A stretch of 64,000 nucleotides of DNA, from contig NZ_JPYO01000045.1 of assembly GCF_000757485.1 (NCBI RefSeq), forward strand, positions 132,111-196,110. Reading direction: 5' to 3'. The translations under genes were made by a program, and so were the position numbers. Positions 1 through 8,676 of the stretch are shown here, piece by piece. Each line of letters opens with the position of its first letter. The stretch's first letter is position 1. The notes under the pieces were generated by a model, which did no database searches, was not told where the DNA came from, and saw nothing but the letters and a program-made list of their open reading frames with translations. The stretch comes from Achromobacter sp. RTa (GTDB lineage Bacteria; Pseudomonadota; Gammaproteobacteria; Burkholderiales; Burkholderiaceae_B).

Positions 1-419
1 ACCAGCAATTGAGGCTCCCACCAGGAGACTCGCTCGCCTTCCGGGTCGGCGGGCAGATAGTCCGCCTGCGCCGCACGCTCGGGCGCGGCGCGGTACGAGC
101 TCAGCCAGTCATGCATGCGGGTGGGCAGGCGCCGGCCCAGGATGTCGGCGTCGCGGGCGTCCATGATGTAGATCTTCAGGGCGGAGTAGCGCCGGTCCAT
201 GGCCTGGACCCAGCGCACCAGTCCTTCCTTGCCCTGGGTGCGGGCGATCTGCGTGGCGTCGCGCGTCAGGCTGGCGGGGTTCAGGCCGTCCAGCGAGTTG
301 AAGCGGTACCAGGCGACCGCGGCGGTAAGCATCATGCCGCACACCAGGATGACGGCCATCGCGCCCCAGAAGGTCAGGAAGGCGCGCCAGAAGAGCGAGC
401 GGGCGGGCAGCCAGGCCAT
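1..419 (-). CDS. Sensor histidine kinase, N-terminal part (runs off window)
   Basis: Leftward gene cut by the window start, so only about 139 N-terminal residues are visible. They begin MAWLPARSLFWRAFL and contain one long hydrophobic segment at about residues 9-37, then a polar region that should be the periplasmic sensor. No HAMP, HisKA or ATPase domain is in view. The start codon overlaps the stop of the upstream response regulator by one base (TGATG), which indicates translational coupling and is the main reason for calling it the partner kinase. The CpxA/OmpR class is inferred from the regulator. Signal and targets are unknown. Confidence 0.75.
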   Translation of the reverse strand, partial: MAWLPARSLFWRAFLTFWGAMAVILVCGMMLTAAVAWYRFNSLDGLNPASLTRDATQIARTQGKEGLVRWVQAMDRRYSALKIYIMDARDADILGRRLPTRMHDWLSSYRAAPERAAQADYLPADPEGERVSWWEPQLL

Positions 420-1135
420 CAGGCGCCGCCGCCGGCCAGCACGTAGCCGAGGCCGCGCAGGTTGCGGATCGAGAGCGTGTCCGCGGCATTGTCCAGGCGC
501 AGCTTCTTGCGCAGGGCGCTGATGTGGGTGTCGATGCTGCGGTCGTAGCGGTCCGGCTTGCGGCCCAGGGCATACAGGCCGATCTGGTCGCGCCCCACCA
601 CTTGGCCGGGCGCGCGCATGAGGATCTCGAGAATGCGCTGTTCCGCGCCCGTCAGGGCGATCTCCTCGTCGCCGACCCGCACGCGTCCGGTGGCCGGATC
701 CAGGGACAGCGCGCCCAGCGTCAGGCCGGGGCGCGCGGCGTCCGGCACTTCATCGAAACGCCGCTGCACCGCGGTAATGCGGGCCTTGAGTTCGCGGGGG
801 CTGAAGGGCTTGGCCAGGTAATCGTCGGCGCCGAACTCCAGGCCCAGCACGCGGTCGGTTTCGCCACCATGCGCGGTGAACATGATGACGGGGCGGCGCG
901 AGCGCTGCCGGTAGTGCTTGAGCAGGTCCAGGCCGCTGCCGTCGGGCAGCATCAGGTCGAGCAGCACCAGGTCGAAGTCGTCCTGCGCAAGCAGGGCGAG
1001 CCCCTCTGCGCCCGTGTGCGCCAGCGTGAGTTGGCAGTGATTGGGTTCCAGGTATTCGCGCAGCATCTGCGCCAGTTCGACGTCGTCGTCGATCAGCAGG
1101 ATGCGCCGCGTCGCCAGGGATTGGGAAAAAGGCAT
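419..1135 (-). CDS. OmpR/CpxR-type response regulator
   Basis: 238 residues. The receiver domain (about 10-125) has the acidic cluster IDDD near residue 16, the phospho-acceptor D60 in LVLLDLMLPDGSG, T87 and K109 in the YLAKPF motif. The C-terminal winged helix (about 140-235) ends with DTHISALRKKL, typical of OmpR DNA-binding domains. Receiver wording such as VLGLEFGADDYLAKPF resembles CpxR. The gene is coupled to the sensor kinase downstream and is divergent from the TonB receptor across about 210 bp. It could sense envelope or metal stress, but nothing in the sequence links it to the siderophore genes except proximity. Confidence 0.9.
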   Translation of the reverse strand: MPFSQSLATRRILLIDDDVELAQMLREYLEPNHCQLTLAHTGAEGLALLAQDDFDLVLLDLMLPDGSGLDLLKHYRQRSRRPVIMFTAHGGETDRVLGLEFGADDYLAKPFSPRELKARITAVQRRFDEVPDAARPGLTLGALSLDPATGRVRVGDEEIALTGAEQRILEILMRAPGQVVGRDQIGLYALGRKPDRYDRSIDTHISALRKKLRLDNAADTLSIRNLRGLGYVLAGGGA

Positions 1136-1228
1136 GCGTATCGTCGGTTCTGCACCCGGCAGTTTGGCGGATGGCCGCGGGCCGGAGTGTCAAGAAGTGC
1201 AAAGAAGATAAAAGTTGCGGAAAGCGTG

Positions 1229-1274
1229 TTGCTGGTCTGAGTGTGGTCCTATTTTAATATGAGAATAGTTTTCA
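1229..1274 (+). promoter_or_regulatory. Promoter with Fur-box-like operator for the TonB receptor
   Basis: TTGCTG (1229-1234) and TTTAAT (1253-1258) are separated by 18 bp and form a plausible sigma-70 promoter. Directly downstream, TGAGAATAGTTTTCA (1260-1274) matches the 7-1-7 Fur motif TGATAATnATTATCA at about 12 of 15 positions. An iron-repressed promoter fits a siderophore receptor followed by an ABC importer. The site is read by eye, not scored by a matrix. Confidence 0.6.
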
Positions 1275-1346
1275 TTCATAAATACGAAGCGGGCGGAAGC
1301 GGCACGTGGGGTGCGGCTCAAGTCTGGGACGGGAGAAATCGGAATC

Positions 1347-3362
1347 ATGAGCAGGAAAGATCTGGCCGCCGGCTGGCGCGTACCGGGTTCGCGCACGCGG
1401 CTGGCCGTAGCGCTGTGCGCGGCGGGTTTCGGGGCGGGGCCCGCATGGGCGCAGAGCGATGAGGCCACCAAGACGATGGAAACCGTGGTGGTGACCGCCT
1501 CCGGTTATGAACAGCAGATCCAGGATGCGCCGGCTTCGATCAGCGTCATCACCCGCGAGGACCTGGACAAGAAGTTCTACCGCGACCTGAACGACGCGCT
1601 GGTGGAGGTGCCGGGCGTGATCGTCACCGGCGGCGGCGACCGGCAGGACATCAGCCTGCGCGGCATGGGCCCGAAATACACGCTGATCCTCATCGACGGC
1701 AAGCGCCAGAATTCCCGCGAAACCCGCACCAACTCGGATTCCACGGGCGTGGAAGGCGGCTGGACGCCGCCGCTTTCCGCCATCGAGCGCATCGAAGTGG
1801 TGCGCGGCCCGATGTCCTCGCTGTACGGCTCGGACGCCATGGGCGGGGTGATCAACATCATCACCCGCAAGGTTCCGGAGGCCTGGGGCGGCGAGATCCG
1901 CCTGGACACGACGATCCAGGAAAGCAGCAAGTCGGGCGATATCTACCAGGGCAACTTCTACCTGGCCGGCCCCATCAAGACCGATCTGCTCGGCCTGCAG
2001 ATCTACGGTCAGGCGACGCAGCGCGACGAGGACGACATCGTCGACGGCTTCCGCAAGCGCAACTCCGAAAGCGTGACCGCCAAGCTGGCGCTGACGCCCA
2101 ACCGCGACCACGACATCGTGCTGGAAGCGACCACCATGCGGCAGAAGCTCCAGGAAACGCTGGGCAAGACCGTCGCGCCGCTGGCGCCGGGCGAGGCCTG
2201 CTCGCGCAATGGATGCCCGGCTTCGTCCGAAACCGATTACCGCAGCAACAAATGGGCGCTGTCGCACACCGGGCGCTGGGGCTGGGGCGTGTCGGACAGC
2301 TACGTGCAGCAGGAAGAGTTCGACAACCGCTCGCGCCAGATGAAGATCAAGAACCTGGACATCCAGACGAGCTGGTCGCTGCCGCTGGGTTCGCACATGC
2401 TGACCCTGGGCGGCAGCTATCTGAACCAGCGCCTGAACGACCAGACGGGCAACCAGTTGGCTGGCGGCCCCAGCAAGGTGGAACGCTACCAATGGGCCCT
2501 GTTCGCCGAGGATGAATGGCGCCTGACCGAGAGTTTCGCGCTGACGACCGGCCTGCGCATGGATGAAGACGAGAACTTCGGCACGCACTTCAGCCCGCGC
2601 CTGTACGGCGTCTGGCACATGGCGGAACGCTGGACCCTGAAGGGCGGCGTTTCCACCGGCTTCCGCGCGCCCGACCTGCGCCAGACGGTTGCCGGCTGGG
2701 GCCAGGTCAGCCGCGGCGGCAACATGTACGGCAACCCGGACCTGACGCCGGAGAAGTCGGTGACCGAGGAAATCGGCATCCTGTATGACGATGGAGAAGG
2801 CTTCAACGCCGGCTTGACGCTGTTCAACAACGACTTCAAGGACAAGATCACCCGCGTGGCGTGCCCGGCGACCCAGTGCACGGACGGGCCCAACCAGTTC
2901 GGCTCGGATCCCACCACGTACATGAACGTGGACAAGGCGAATTCGCGCGGCGTGGAGGCCAGCATGAAGCTGCCCCTGTCGCGCGAATGGTCCCTGACCA
3001 GCAGCTACACGTTCACGAAGTCGGAACAGAAGTCGGGCGAATACAAGGGCCAGCCCCTGAACCAGCTGCCCAAGCACCTGTTCACCACCACGGTGAACTG
3101 GCAGGCGTCGGACGCCCTGCAGGCATGGGCGCGGGTGAACTACCGCGGCAAGGAAAGCCAGCCGATCACCGGCCCGTCCTCGTCGTCGGTGGTGGCGCCG
3201 TCCTACACCTTCGTGGATCTGGGCGGTTCGTATCAGCTCAACAAGACCGTGTCGGTGTATGCCGGCATCTACAACCTGTTCGACAAGCAGGTCACGTATG
3301 ACGACTACGGCTATGTCGAGGACGGCCGCCGCTATTGGCTGGGCGTAGGCGTGAAGTTTTGA
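1347..3362 (+). CDS. TonB-dependent siderophore receptor (FepA/CirA group)
   Basis: About 671 residues. ATG 1347 is preferred over an upstream GTG at 1311 because it follows GGGAGA and gives a normal signal peptide ending near AGPAWAQ. A TonB-box-like METVVVTAS is followed by the plug domain (ASISVITREDL, IERIEVVRGPMSSLYGSDAMGG, INIITRKV) and a beta-barrel ending in an aromatic residue (GVGVKF). It would import a ferric siderophore across the outer membrane using TonB energy. The next four genes encode the matching inner-membrane importer. Ligand is not readable; the binding-protein type suggests a catecholate or mixed catechol/citrate siderophore. Confidence 0.92.
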   Translation: MSRKDLAAGWRVPGSRTRLAVALCAAGFGAGPAWAQSDEATKTMETVVVTASGYEQQIQDAPASISVITREDLDKKFYRDLNDALVEVPGVIVTGGGDRQDISLRGMGPKYTLILIDGKRQNSRETRTNSDSTGVEGGWTPPLSAIERIEVVRGPMSSLYGSDAMGGVINIITRKVPEAWGGEIRLDTTIQESSKSGDIYQGNFYLAGPIKTDLLGLQIYGQATQRDEDDIVDGFRKRNSESVTAKLALTPNRDHDIVLEATTMRQKLQETLGKTVAPLAPGEACSRNGCPASSETDYRSNKWALSHTGRWGWGVSDSYVQQEEFDNRSRQMKIKNLDIQTSWSLPLGSHMLTLGGSYLNQRLNDQTGNQLAGGPSKVERYQWALFAEDEWRLTESFALTTGLRMDEDENFGTHFSPRLYGVWHMAERWTLKGGVSTGFRAPDLRQTVAGWGQVSRGGNMYGNPDLTPEKSVTEEIGILYDDGEGFNAGLTLFNNDFKDKITRVACPATQCTDGPNQFGSDPTTYMNVDKANSRGVEASMKLPLSREWSLTSSYTFTKSEQKSGEYKGQPLNQLPKHLFTTTVNWQASDALQAWARVNYRGKESQPITGPSSSSVVAPSYTFVDLGGSYQLNKTVSVYAGIYNLFDKQVTYDDYGYVEDGRRYWLGVGVKF

Positions 3363-3366
3363 GACC

Positions 3367-3387
3367 GGCGGGCGCGTGGGGCCCGCC
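3367..3387 (+). other. GC-rich hairpin between receptor and importer genes
   Basis: GGCGGGC (3367-3373) and GCCCGCC (3381-3387) form a perfect 7-bp stem with a 7-base loop, starting 5 bases after the receptor stop. No T-run follows, so it is more likely an mRNA-stabilising or partial attenuation element than a full terminator. Confidence 0.4.
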
Positions 3388-3415
3388 ACATGAAGAGGGA
3401 CGCCTGAAGAAGCAA

Positions 3416-4354
3416 ATGCAAAAAGGCCGCCCCCGCCCCTGGCTCGCCCGCACCGGAGTCGCCCTGGCCTTGGGCGCCGCCACCGCGGTGGCCGCCGCGC
3501 AGGCGACGGTCCCAGTGAAGCACGCGCGCGGTGAAACCGCCGTTCCGGCCAAACCGGCCAAGACGGTGGTGATGGACCTGGCCGTGCTGGACACGCTGCA
3601 TGCATTGGGCGTGGAGGTGACGGGCGTGCCCAGCGTCGCCAAGCTGCCGCCGCAGCTGGAGCAGTACGCGGACAAACGCTACTTGAAGGTGGGCACGATG
3701 TTCGAGCCCAACTACGAGGTGATCCACGCTGCCGCGCCGCAAGTTATCTTCGTGGCGGGCCGTTCGGCGCCCAAGTACGATGAACTGGCCAAGCTGGCGC
3801 CCACCGTCGACCTGACCGTGAACGCCAAGGACCTGGTCGGCAGCGTGACGCGCAATACGGAGACGCTGGCGGCCATCTATGGCAAGCAGGATGCGGCCAA
3901 GCAAAAGTTGGACGCGCTGCGCGCCTCGATCTCGGATCTGAACGCCAAGGCGGCGGGCGCCGGCACGGCGCTGATCGTGCTGACCACGGGCGGCAAGATG
4001 AGCGCCTACGGCCCGGGTTCGCGCTTTGGCGTGATCCACGACGCCTTCGGCGTCAAGCCGGCGACGACGGGGCTGAGCGTGTCCAACCACGGCCAGGCGA
4101 TCTCCTTCGAATTCATCGCGCAGACCGATCCCGACTGGCTGTTCGTCATCGACCGCGACGCCGCGATCGGCCGCGAGGGCGTGTCGGCCCAGCGCATGCT
4201 GGACAACGAACTCGTGCGCCAGACCAAGGCCTGGAAGAACAAGCACGTGGTCTACCTGAACGGCTACAACTGGTACCTGATGGGCAGCGCGGGCCTGACC
4301 GCCATGCAGCAGAACGTGGACGAGATCGCGCGCGCGCTGGCGGCAGGCAAGTAG
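3416..4354 (+). CDS. Siderophore ABC transporter periplasmic binding protein (FatB/YclQ/CeuA type)
   Basis: 312 residues from ATG 3416, which gives a basic N-terminus and hydrophobic signal segment ending near VAAAQAT; in-frame codons upstream of 3416 are rejected because they would bury the signal peptide. Class III helical-backbone binding protein: early PAKTVVMDLAVLDTLHALGV, middle GKMSAYGPGSRFGVIHDAFG, and DPDWLFVIDRDAAIG, the last typical of the FatB/YclQ branch that binds petrobactin- or anguibactin-like siderophores. It should collect the siderophore from the receptor encoded 53 bp upstream and pass it to the two permeases downstream. Gram-negative homologues can be soluble, and no lipobox is evident. 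Confidence 0.9.
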   Translation: MQKGRPRPWLARTGVALALGAATAVAAAQATVPVKHARGETAVPAKPAKTVVMDLAVLDTLHALGVEVTGVPSVAKLPPQLEQYADKRYLKVGTMFEPNYEVIHAAAPQVIFVAGRSAPKYDELAKLAPTVDLTVNAKDLVGSVTRNTETLAAIYGKQDAAKQKLDALRASISDLNAKAAGAGTALIVLTTGGKMSAYGPGSRFGVIHDAFGVKPATTGLSVSNHGQAISFEFIAQTDPDWLFVIDRDAAIGREGVSAQRMLDNELVRQTKAWKNKHVVYLNGYNWYLMGSAGLTAMQQNVDEIARALAAGK

Positions 4355-4360
4355 CGCCGC

Positions 4361-5374
4361 ATGCATGGAGCAGGAGCAGGGCGGGTGAGCTGGCGGCAGT
4401 CGATGGGCGGTTGGGGCGGGTTTGCGGCGGTGGCGGCATTGTTGCTGCTGCTGTGCGCGGCCAGCGTCAGCCTTGGCGCGGGGCAGATGTCCTGGGCCGC
4501 GCTTTGGGGCGGCGAGGATGCGGAGCGCGCCTGGCGCCTGCTGCTGGTCAGCCGCGTGCCGCGCACGCTGGCGCTGCTGCTCGCCGGCATGGCGCTGGCC
4601 GTGGCGGGTCTGATCATGCAGATGCTGGTGCGCAACCGCTACGTGGAACCCACGACCGCGGGCACCGTCGAATCCGCCACCCTGGGCATCCTCGTCATCA
4701 CCCTGCTGGCGCCGGACACGCCCGTGATCGGCAAAATGCTGACGGCCACCGGGTTCGCTCTTGCAGGCACCTTGCTGTTTCTTGCCTTGCTGCGCCGCGT
4801 GCCATTGCGCACGCCGTTCATCGTTCCGCTGATCGGGCTGATCCTGGGCGGAGTGATCCACGCGGTGACGACCTTCGTCGCCTACCGCTACGACCTGCTG
4901 CAATCCCTGCATGCCTGGACCACCGGCGATTTTTCCGGCGTGCTGCGGGGACGCTATGAACTGCTGTGGATCGGCTTCGGACTGGCCTGCGCCGCGTACG
5001 CCGCGGCCGATCGCTATACCGTGGCCGGCATGGGCCGGGAGTTCGCGTCCAACCTGGGCCTGAACCACGCGCGGCTGACCCTGGCCGGCCTGCTCATCGT
5101 ATCGGCGATCTCGGCGGTCGTCGTCGTGACCGCCGGCGGCATTCCTTTCCTGGGCCTGATCGTGCCCAACGCGGTCAGCCTGATGCTGGGCGACAACATG
5201 CGCCGCTCCATTCCATGGGTGGCCGCCCTGGGCGGAATCTTCGTGCTGGCCTGCGACATCATCGGCCGGCTGGTGATCCACCCCTACGAGATTCCCATCG
5301 GCACCGTCGTCGGCGTGCTGGGCAGCATTCTGTTCCTTTGCCTGCTGCGCACGCGGAGGAACCGCCTTGGTTGA
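4361..5374 (+). CDS. Siderophore ABC transporter permease 1 (FecCD family)
   Basis: 337 residues from ATG 4361. An in-frame GTG at 4385, eight bases after AGGAG, is an equally good or better start and would give 329 residues. Many hydrophobic helices; LLAGMALAVAGLIMQ and IPFLGLIVPNAVSLMLGD are the FecCD-family signature stretches, the latter the contact region for the ATPase. It begins 6 bp after the binding protein gene and its 3' end overlaps the second permease by 8 bp, so the two are translationally linked. Closest functional types are YclN/FatD/CeuB. Inner membrane. Confidence 0.9.
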   Translation: MHGAGAGRVSWRQSMGGWGGFAAVAALLLLLCAASVSLGAGQMSWAALWGGEDAERAWRLLLVSRVPRTLALLLAGMALAVAGLIMQMLVRNRYVEPTTAGTVESATLGILVITLLAPDTPVIGKMLTATGFALAGTLLFLALLRRVPLRTPFIVPLIGLILGGVIHAVTTFVAYRYDLLQSLHAWTTGDFSGVLRGRYELLWIGFGLACAAYAAADRYTVAGMGREFASNLGLNHARLTLAGLLIVSAISAVVVVTAGGIPFLGLIVPNAVSLMLGDNMRRSIPWVAALGGIFVLACDIIGRLVIHPYEIPIGTVVGVLGSILFLCLLRTRRNRLG

Positions 5375-6347
5375 AACCGTGTTTCCGGCCGCCGCCCGCG
5401 CGCCCCAGGCCTGGCGCCTGGGGCTGCTGGCCGCCGCCGCGCTGGCCTGCATGGCTGCTTTCATGACCCTGGGCGCCAATGGGCAATGGTCGTTCGTGAT
5501 TCCGTTCCGCGGCGCCAAGCTGGGGGCGATGCTGCTGGTCGCGTATGCCGTCGCGCTGTCGTCGGTGCTGTTCCAGACGATCACCCACAATCGCATCCTG
5601 ACCCCGGCCATCATGGGCTTCGACGCCCTGTACCTGCTGATCCAGGCGGTGGTGGTGTTCGGCTTCGGGCAGGCGGCCGCAACCGTCAGCCATCCGGTGG
5701 CCGCCTTCTTGCTGGAAGTCGGCGCCATGACGGCGTTCGCCTGCCTGCTGTTCCGCTGGCTGTTCGCCGACGGGGTGCGCAGCCTGCACCTGATGATGCT
5801 GGTGGGCATCATCTTCGGACTGCTGTTCCGCAGCCTGTCCAATTTCGTGGTCCGGCTGATCGATCCCAACGAGTTCCTGGTCTTGCAGGACCGCATGTTC
5901 GCCAGTTTCAACACGGTGCGCGTGAGCCTGCTGCCGATCGCGTTCGCGGCCGTCTGCGCGGCGTCGCTGCTGGTCTGGCGCATGCGCCATCGCTACGACG
6001 TGCTGGCGCTGGGGCGCGAGATATCCGTGAACCTGGGCGTGGACTACCGCCGCACGCTGATGCGGACGCTCGCGGCCATCGCGGTGCTGGTTTCCGTGTC
6101 GACGGCGCTGGTCGGCCCCGTGACCTTCTTCGGGCTGCTGGTCAGCAACCTGGCCTACCAGGCCATGGGTTCCGACCGGCACCGGTACACCATTCCCGCC
6201 GCGACCCTGCTGAGCGTGATCTTCCTGGTCGGCGGCCAGACGCTGCTCGAGCGCGTGCTGGGCCTGAACACCACGGTCAGCGTAGTGATTGAATTCGTGG
6301 GCGGCGTCATGTTCCTCGTCCTGATCCTGCGCAGGGGGCGCCGATGA
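5367..6347 (+). CDS. Siderophore ABC transporter permease 2 (FecCD family)
   Basis: 326 residues. The start is TTG 5367, supported by GGAGGA (5355-5360) at correct spacing and by the 8-bp overlap with the preceding permease. Poly-helical FecCD protein with VTFFGLLVSNLAYQAMGS as the coupling-region counterpart. With permease 1 it forms the heterodimeric channel (YclO/FatC/CeuC type). It ends in a 4-bp ATGA overlap with the ATPase gene. Confidence 0.9.
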   Translation: MVETVFPAAARAPQAWRLGLLAAAALACMAAFMTLGANGQWSFVIPFRGAKLGAMLLVAYAVALSSVLFQTITHNRILTPAIMGFDALYLLIQAVVVFGFGQAAATVSHPVAAFLLEVGAMTAFACLLFRWLFADGVRSLHLMMLVGIIFGLLFRSLSNFVVRLIDPNEFLVLQDRMFASFNTVRVSLLPIAFAAVCAASLLVWRMRHRYDVLALGREISVNLGVDYRRTLMRTLAAIAVLVSVSTALVGPVTFFGLLVSNLAYQAMGSDRHRYTIPAATLLSVIFLVGGQTLLERVLGLNTTVSVVIEFVGGVMFLVLILRRGRR

Positions 6348-7111
6348 TAGAAATCCAGCAAGTCAGCAAGCAGTACGGCGACAGCGTGGTCGTCGACGGC
6401 GTCACCTTGTCCCTGCCGGCGGGCGGCGTCACCGCCATCATCGGGCCCAACGGCGCGGGCAAATCGACGCTGCTGTCGATGGTCAGCCGCCTGCTGCCCA
6501 TGTCCGCGGGCCGGGTGCAGGTGGACGGGCTGGACGTGACGAAGGCCGACAGCCGCGAACTGGCGCGCCGCCTGTCCATCCTGCGGCAGGACAACCACCT
6601 GCCGCTGCGGCTGACGGCGAGGGACCTGGTGGCGTTCGGCCGCTATCCGCACACCGGCGGCCGCCTGACGCTGGACGACAAGGACCACATCGACCGGGCC
6701 ATCGCCTACCTGAACCTCGAGCCCCTGGCCGACCGCTACCTGGACGAGATGTCGGGCGGGCAGCGCCAGCGCGCCTTCGTGGCGATGGTGTTGTGCCAGG
6801 ATACGCGCTACGTGCTGCTGGACGAGCCGCTGAACAGCCTGGACATGAAGCACGCCGTCGCCATGATGGGCACCCTGCGCCGGGCGGCGGACGAGCTGGG
6901 CAAGACCGTGGTGCTGGTGCTGCACGACATCAATTTCGCGTCCAGCTACGCGGATCGCATCGTCGCGATGCGGATGGGCCGCATCGCCCACCAGGGAACT
7001 CCCGCCGAACTGGTCCGGGCCGAGGTGCTGAGCGCGCTGTACGAACTGCCGATCGAGGTGCACGAGATCGGCGGCCGGCGCATCTGCGTGTACTACCGCC
7101 AGGCGGATTGA
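6344..7111 (+). CDS. Siderophore ABC transporter ATP-binding protein
   Basis: 255 residues. Walker A GPNGAGKST at 34-42, Q-loop near 82, signature MSGGQ at 136-140, Walker B YVLLDEP at 156-162, D-loop NSLD, and H-loop H194 in VLHDINF. The sequence is of the FepC/FecE/YclP class and powers the two FecCD permeases. The ATG overlaps the permease 2 stop (ATGATAG). It is the last gene of the receptor-importer operon; thiM converges on it 18 bp downstream with no clear terminator between. Confidence 0.93.
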   Translation: MIEIQQVSKQYGDSVVVDGVTLSLPAGGVTAIIGPNGAGKSTLLSMVSRLLPMSAGRVQVDGLDVTKADSRELARRLSILRQDNHLPLRLTARDLVAFGRYPHTGGRLTLDDKDHIDRAIAYLNLEPLADRYLDEMSGGQRQRAFVAMVLCQDTRYVLLDEPLNSLDMKHAVAMMGTLRRAADELGKTVVLVLHDINFASSYADRIVAMRMGRIAHQGTPAELVRAEVLSALYELPIEVHEIGGRRICVYYRQAD

Positions 7112-7129
7112 CCGCGTTGCTGCCGGCCG

Positions 7130-7951
7130 TCAGTGCAGCGGAGATTCCCGCGCCAGGCTGTCGGCATCCAGCGCGGCCAGGGCGTCCAGGAACCGCCACG
7201 CGAACGATCCGGGCCCTTCGGACTGGGCGCCTGAGCGTCGGCCGGCGATTGCGAAGCACGACAGGGCCGCCACCGCGGCCGCATAGGGGTCGGCTCGCGA
7301 GACGGCGGCGAACGCGCCGACCGTGGCGGTCAGCGCGCAGCCTGTCGCGGTGACGCGCGGCATCAGCGCGGAGCCGCCCGCGATGCGTACCGAACGACTG
7401 CCGTCCGTCACGAAATCCACCTCGCCGGTGACGGCCACCACCGCCCCGCGCGCCGCCGCGATCGCGCTGGCGGATTGCTCGGCCTGGGCCACCGCATTGC
7501 CGGAGTCGACACCCTTGCCGGCGCTGCGGCCGCCGGCAAGGGCGATGATCTCGGAAGCGTTGCCGCGGATGATGGCGGGCCGCAGGTCCAGCAGCCGCTG
7601 CACGGCATCGCGGCGGAAGGCGGTGGCGTGATGCGCCACCGGATCCAACACCCAGGGCGTGCCGGCCCGGCCGGCCGATTCCGCCGTCAGCAGCATGCTC
7701 TCCAGCCAGGACGCCGACAGGGTCCCGATATTGATCACGACCGCGCCGCTCATGCGGGCGAACTCCGGCGCTTCCTCGGCGGCATGGACCATGGCGGGAG
7801 AGGCGCCGATCGCCAGCAGCGCGTTCGCCGCATAGTTCATGGACACGAAATTTGTCAGGCACTGCACCAGCGGCGCGTCGCGGCGCACGGCCTCGAGCAG
7901 GCCCTGTGAAATGCCGGCCTGGGCGGCGGGGGAAAGCGAATGGGCTTGCAT
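7130..7951 (-). CDS. thiM: Hydroxyethylthiazole kinase
   Basis: 273 residues from ATG 7951, which has AAGGA nine bases upstream; longer in-frame starts would run into the leader. Family landmarks: [27 protein letters not shown] near residue 30, [22 protein letters not shown], and [14 protein letters not shown] containing the active-site Cys. The enzyme phosphorylates 4-methyl-5-(2-hydroxyethyl)thiazole for salvage into thiamine phosphate. It stands alone, without thiD or thiE beside it, and is preceded by a TPP riboswitch, so salvage would be shut off when thiamine pyrophosphate is plentiful. Confidence 0.95.
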   Translation of the reverse strand: MQAHSLSPAAQAGISQGLLEAVRRDAPLVQCLTNFVSMNYAANALLAIGASPAMVHAAEEAPEFARMSGAVVINIGTLSASWLESMLLTAESAGRAGTPWVLDPVAHHATAFRRDAVQRLLDLRPAIIRGNASEIIALAGGRSAGKGVDSGNAVAQAEQSASAIAAARGAVVAVTGEVDFVTDGSRSVRIAGGSALMPRVTATGCALTATVGAFAAVSRADPYAAAVAALSCFAIAGRRSGAQSEGPGSFAWRFLDALAALDADSLARESPLH

Positions 7952-8040
7952 GCCGGGCGGTCCTTGCAGGAAGAACGCGCTGGCGCGGAGGGCGGCCCGC
8001 GCGCGGCTGTCCAAGGAGCGAACGCTTGCGGCTGCTGCAC

Positions 8041-8145
8041 CGTCCCTACGCCAGCGTTATCTGGATCAGGTTCGACGGGTCGCCGTGCACTGCGGGCCCT
8101 GGGGCCCGCCAACGGATTCTCAGCTTCTTGCCGAAGCTCCCCGGG
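8041..8145 (-). promoter_or_regulatory. TPP riboswitch (THI element) upstream of thiM
   Basis: On the minus strand the conserved core is clear: GGGGAGC at the 5' side, CTGAGA (about 8124-8119), an extended GC-rich P3-type arm around GGGCCCCAGGGCCC, then ACCCGTCGAACCTGATC and CTGGCGTAGGGA at the 3' side (8080-8043). These match the TPP-sensing consensus in order and spacing. It ends about 90 bases before the thiM start, leaving room for an expression platform that hides the AAGGA site or terminates transcription; I could not assign which. A perfect TTGACA at 8185-8180 lies upstream and may be the promoter -35, with a weak CATAAA -10 at 20-bp spacing. Confidence 0.95.
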
Positions 8146-8205
8146 TGGATACGTTTATGTTCGGAGTGTGGGCGGGGCTTGTCAAGTTCCGGGGCAGGCG
8201 CGGCG

Positions 8206-8676
8206 TCAGGCCCGCGCGGTATCGAAGGCCAGCAGATTGTGCTTGACGAGGCTCAGCATGTCGGCCAGCTGGTGGCGCTGCTCTACGGTGAGCCCTTGCA
8301 GGATGGCTTCGCTCATGACGTCGCTCTTGACGCGCATGCGTTCGATCATGGCGCGGCCTTCCGGCGTCAGCAGCACCAGCTTGGTCCGCCTGTCCTGCTC
8401 GTCCGCTCCCCGGCGCACATAGCCCAGCGCTTCCAGACGGTCGACCAAGCCGCCGAGCGCGGCGCGGCCCAGGTCCAGCACGTCGGCCAAGTCGCTTTGC
8501 GACATGCCGTCATGGCGGGACAGGTGCGCCATGACCCACCATTGCGACCGCGTGATGCCTTCGGGCTTCATGACCTCGTCGAAGACCTTGCGGCGCAATC
8601 TGGATACGTCGTGCATCAGGAAACCCAGCCTCTGGTCCCAGTTTTCCTGCGCGTTGTTCATTGCCTTGTCGGCCAT
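8206..8676 (-). CDS. MarR-family transcriptional regulator
   Basis: 156 residues. The winged helix-turn-helix spans about residues 40-105: [33 protein letters not shown] followed by the wing [19 protein letters not shown]- and C-terminal helices give the MarR dimer. Its ATG follows the stop of the upstream oxidoreductase with no gap (TGAATG), so the two are co-translated. A 16-bp inverted repeat at 9730-9745, in the divergent promoter region, is the likely operator. The effector is probably a CoA thioester or phenolic compound, inferred from the adjoining catabolic operon. Confidence 0.9.
   Translation of the reverse strand: MADKAMNNAQENWDQRLGFLMHDVSRLRRKVFDEVMKPEGITRSQWWVMAHLSRHDGMSQSDLADVLDLGRAALGGLVDRLEALGYVRRGADEQDRRTKLVLLTPEGRAMIERMRVKSDVMSEAILQGLTVEQRHQLADMLSLVKHNLLAFDTARA

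Noticed and set aside
3332..5983. Very long leftward open frame across the siderophore importer genes
   Set aside because: High-GC shadow opposite three well-supported genes; no family similarity and no plausible start signals.
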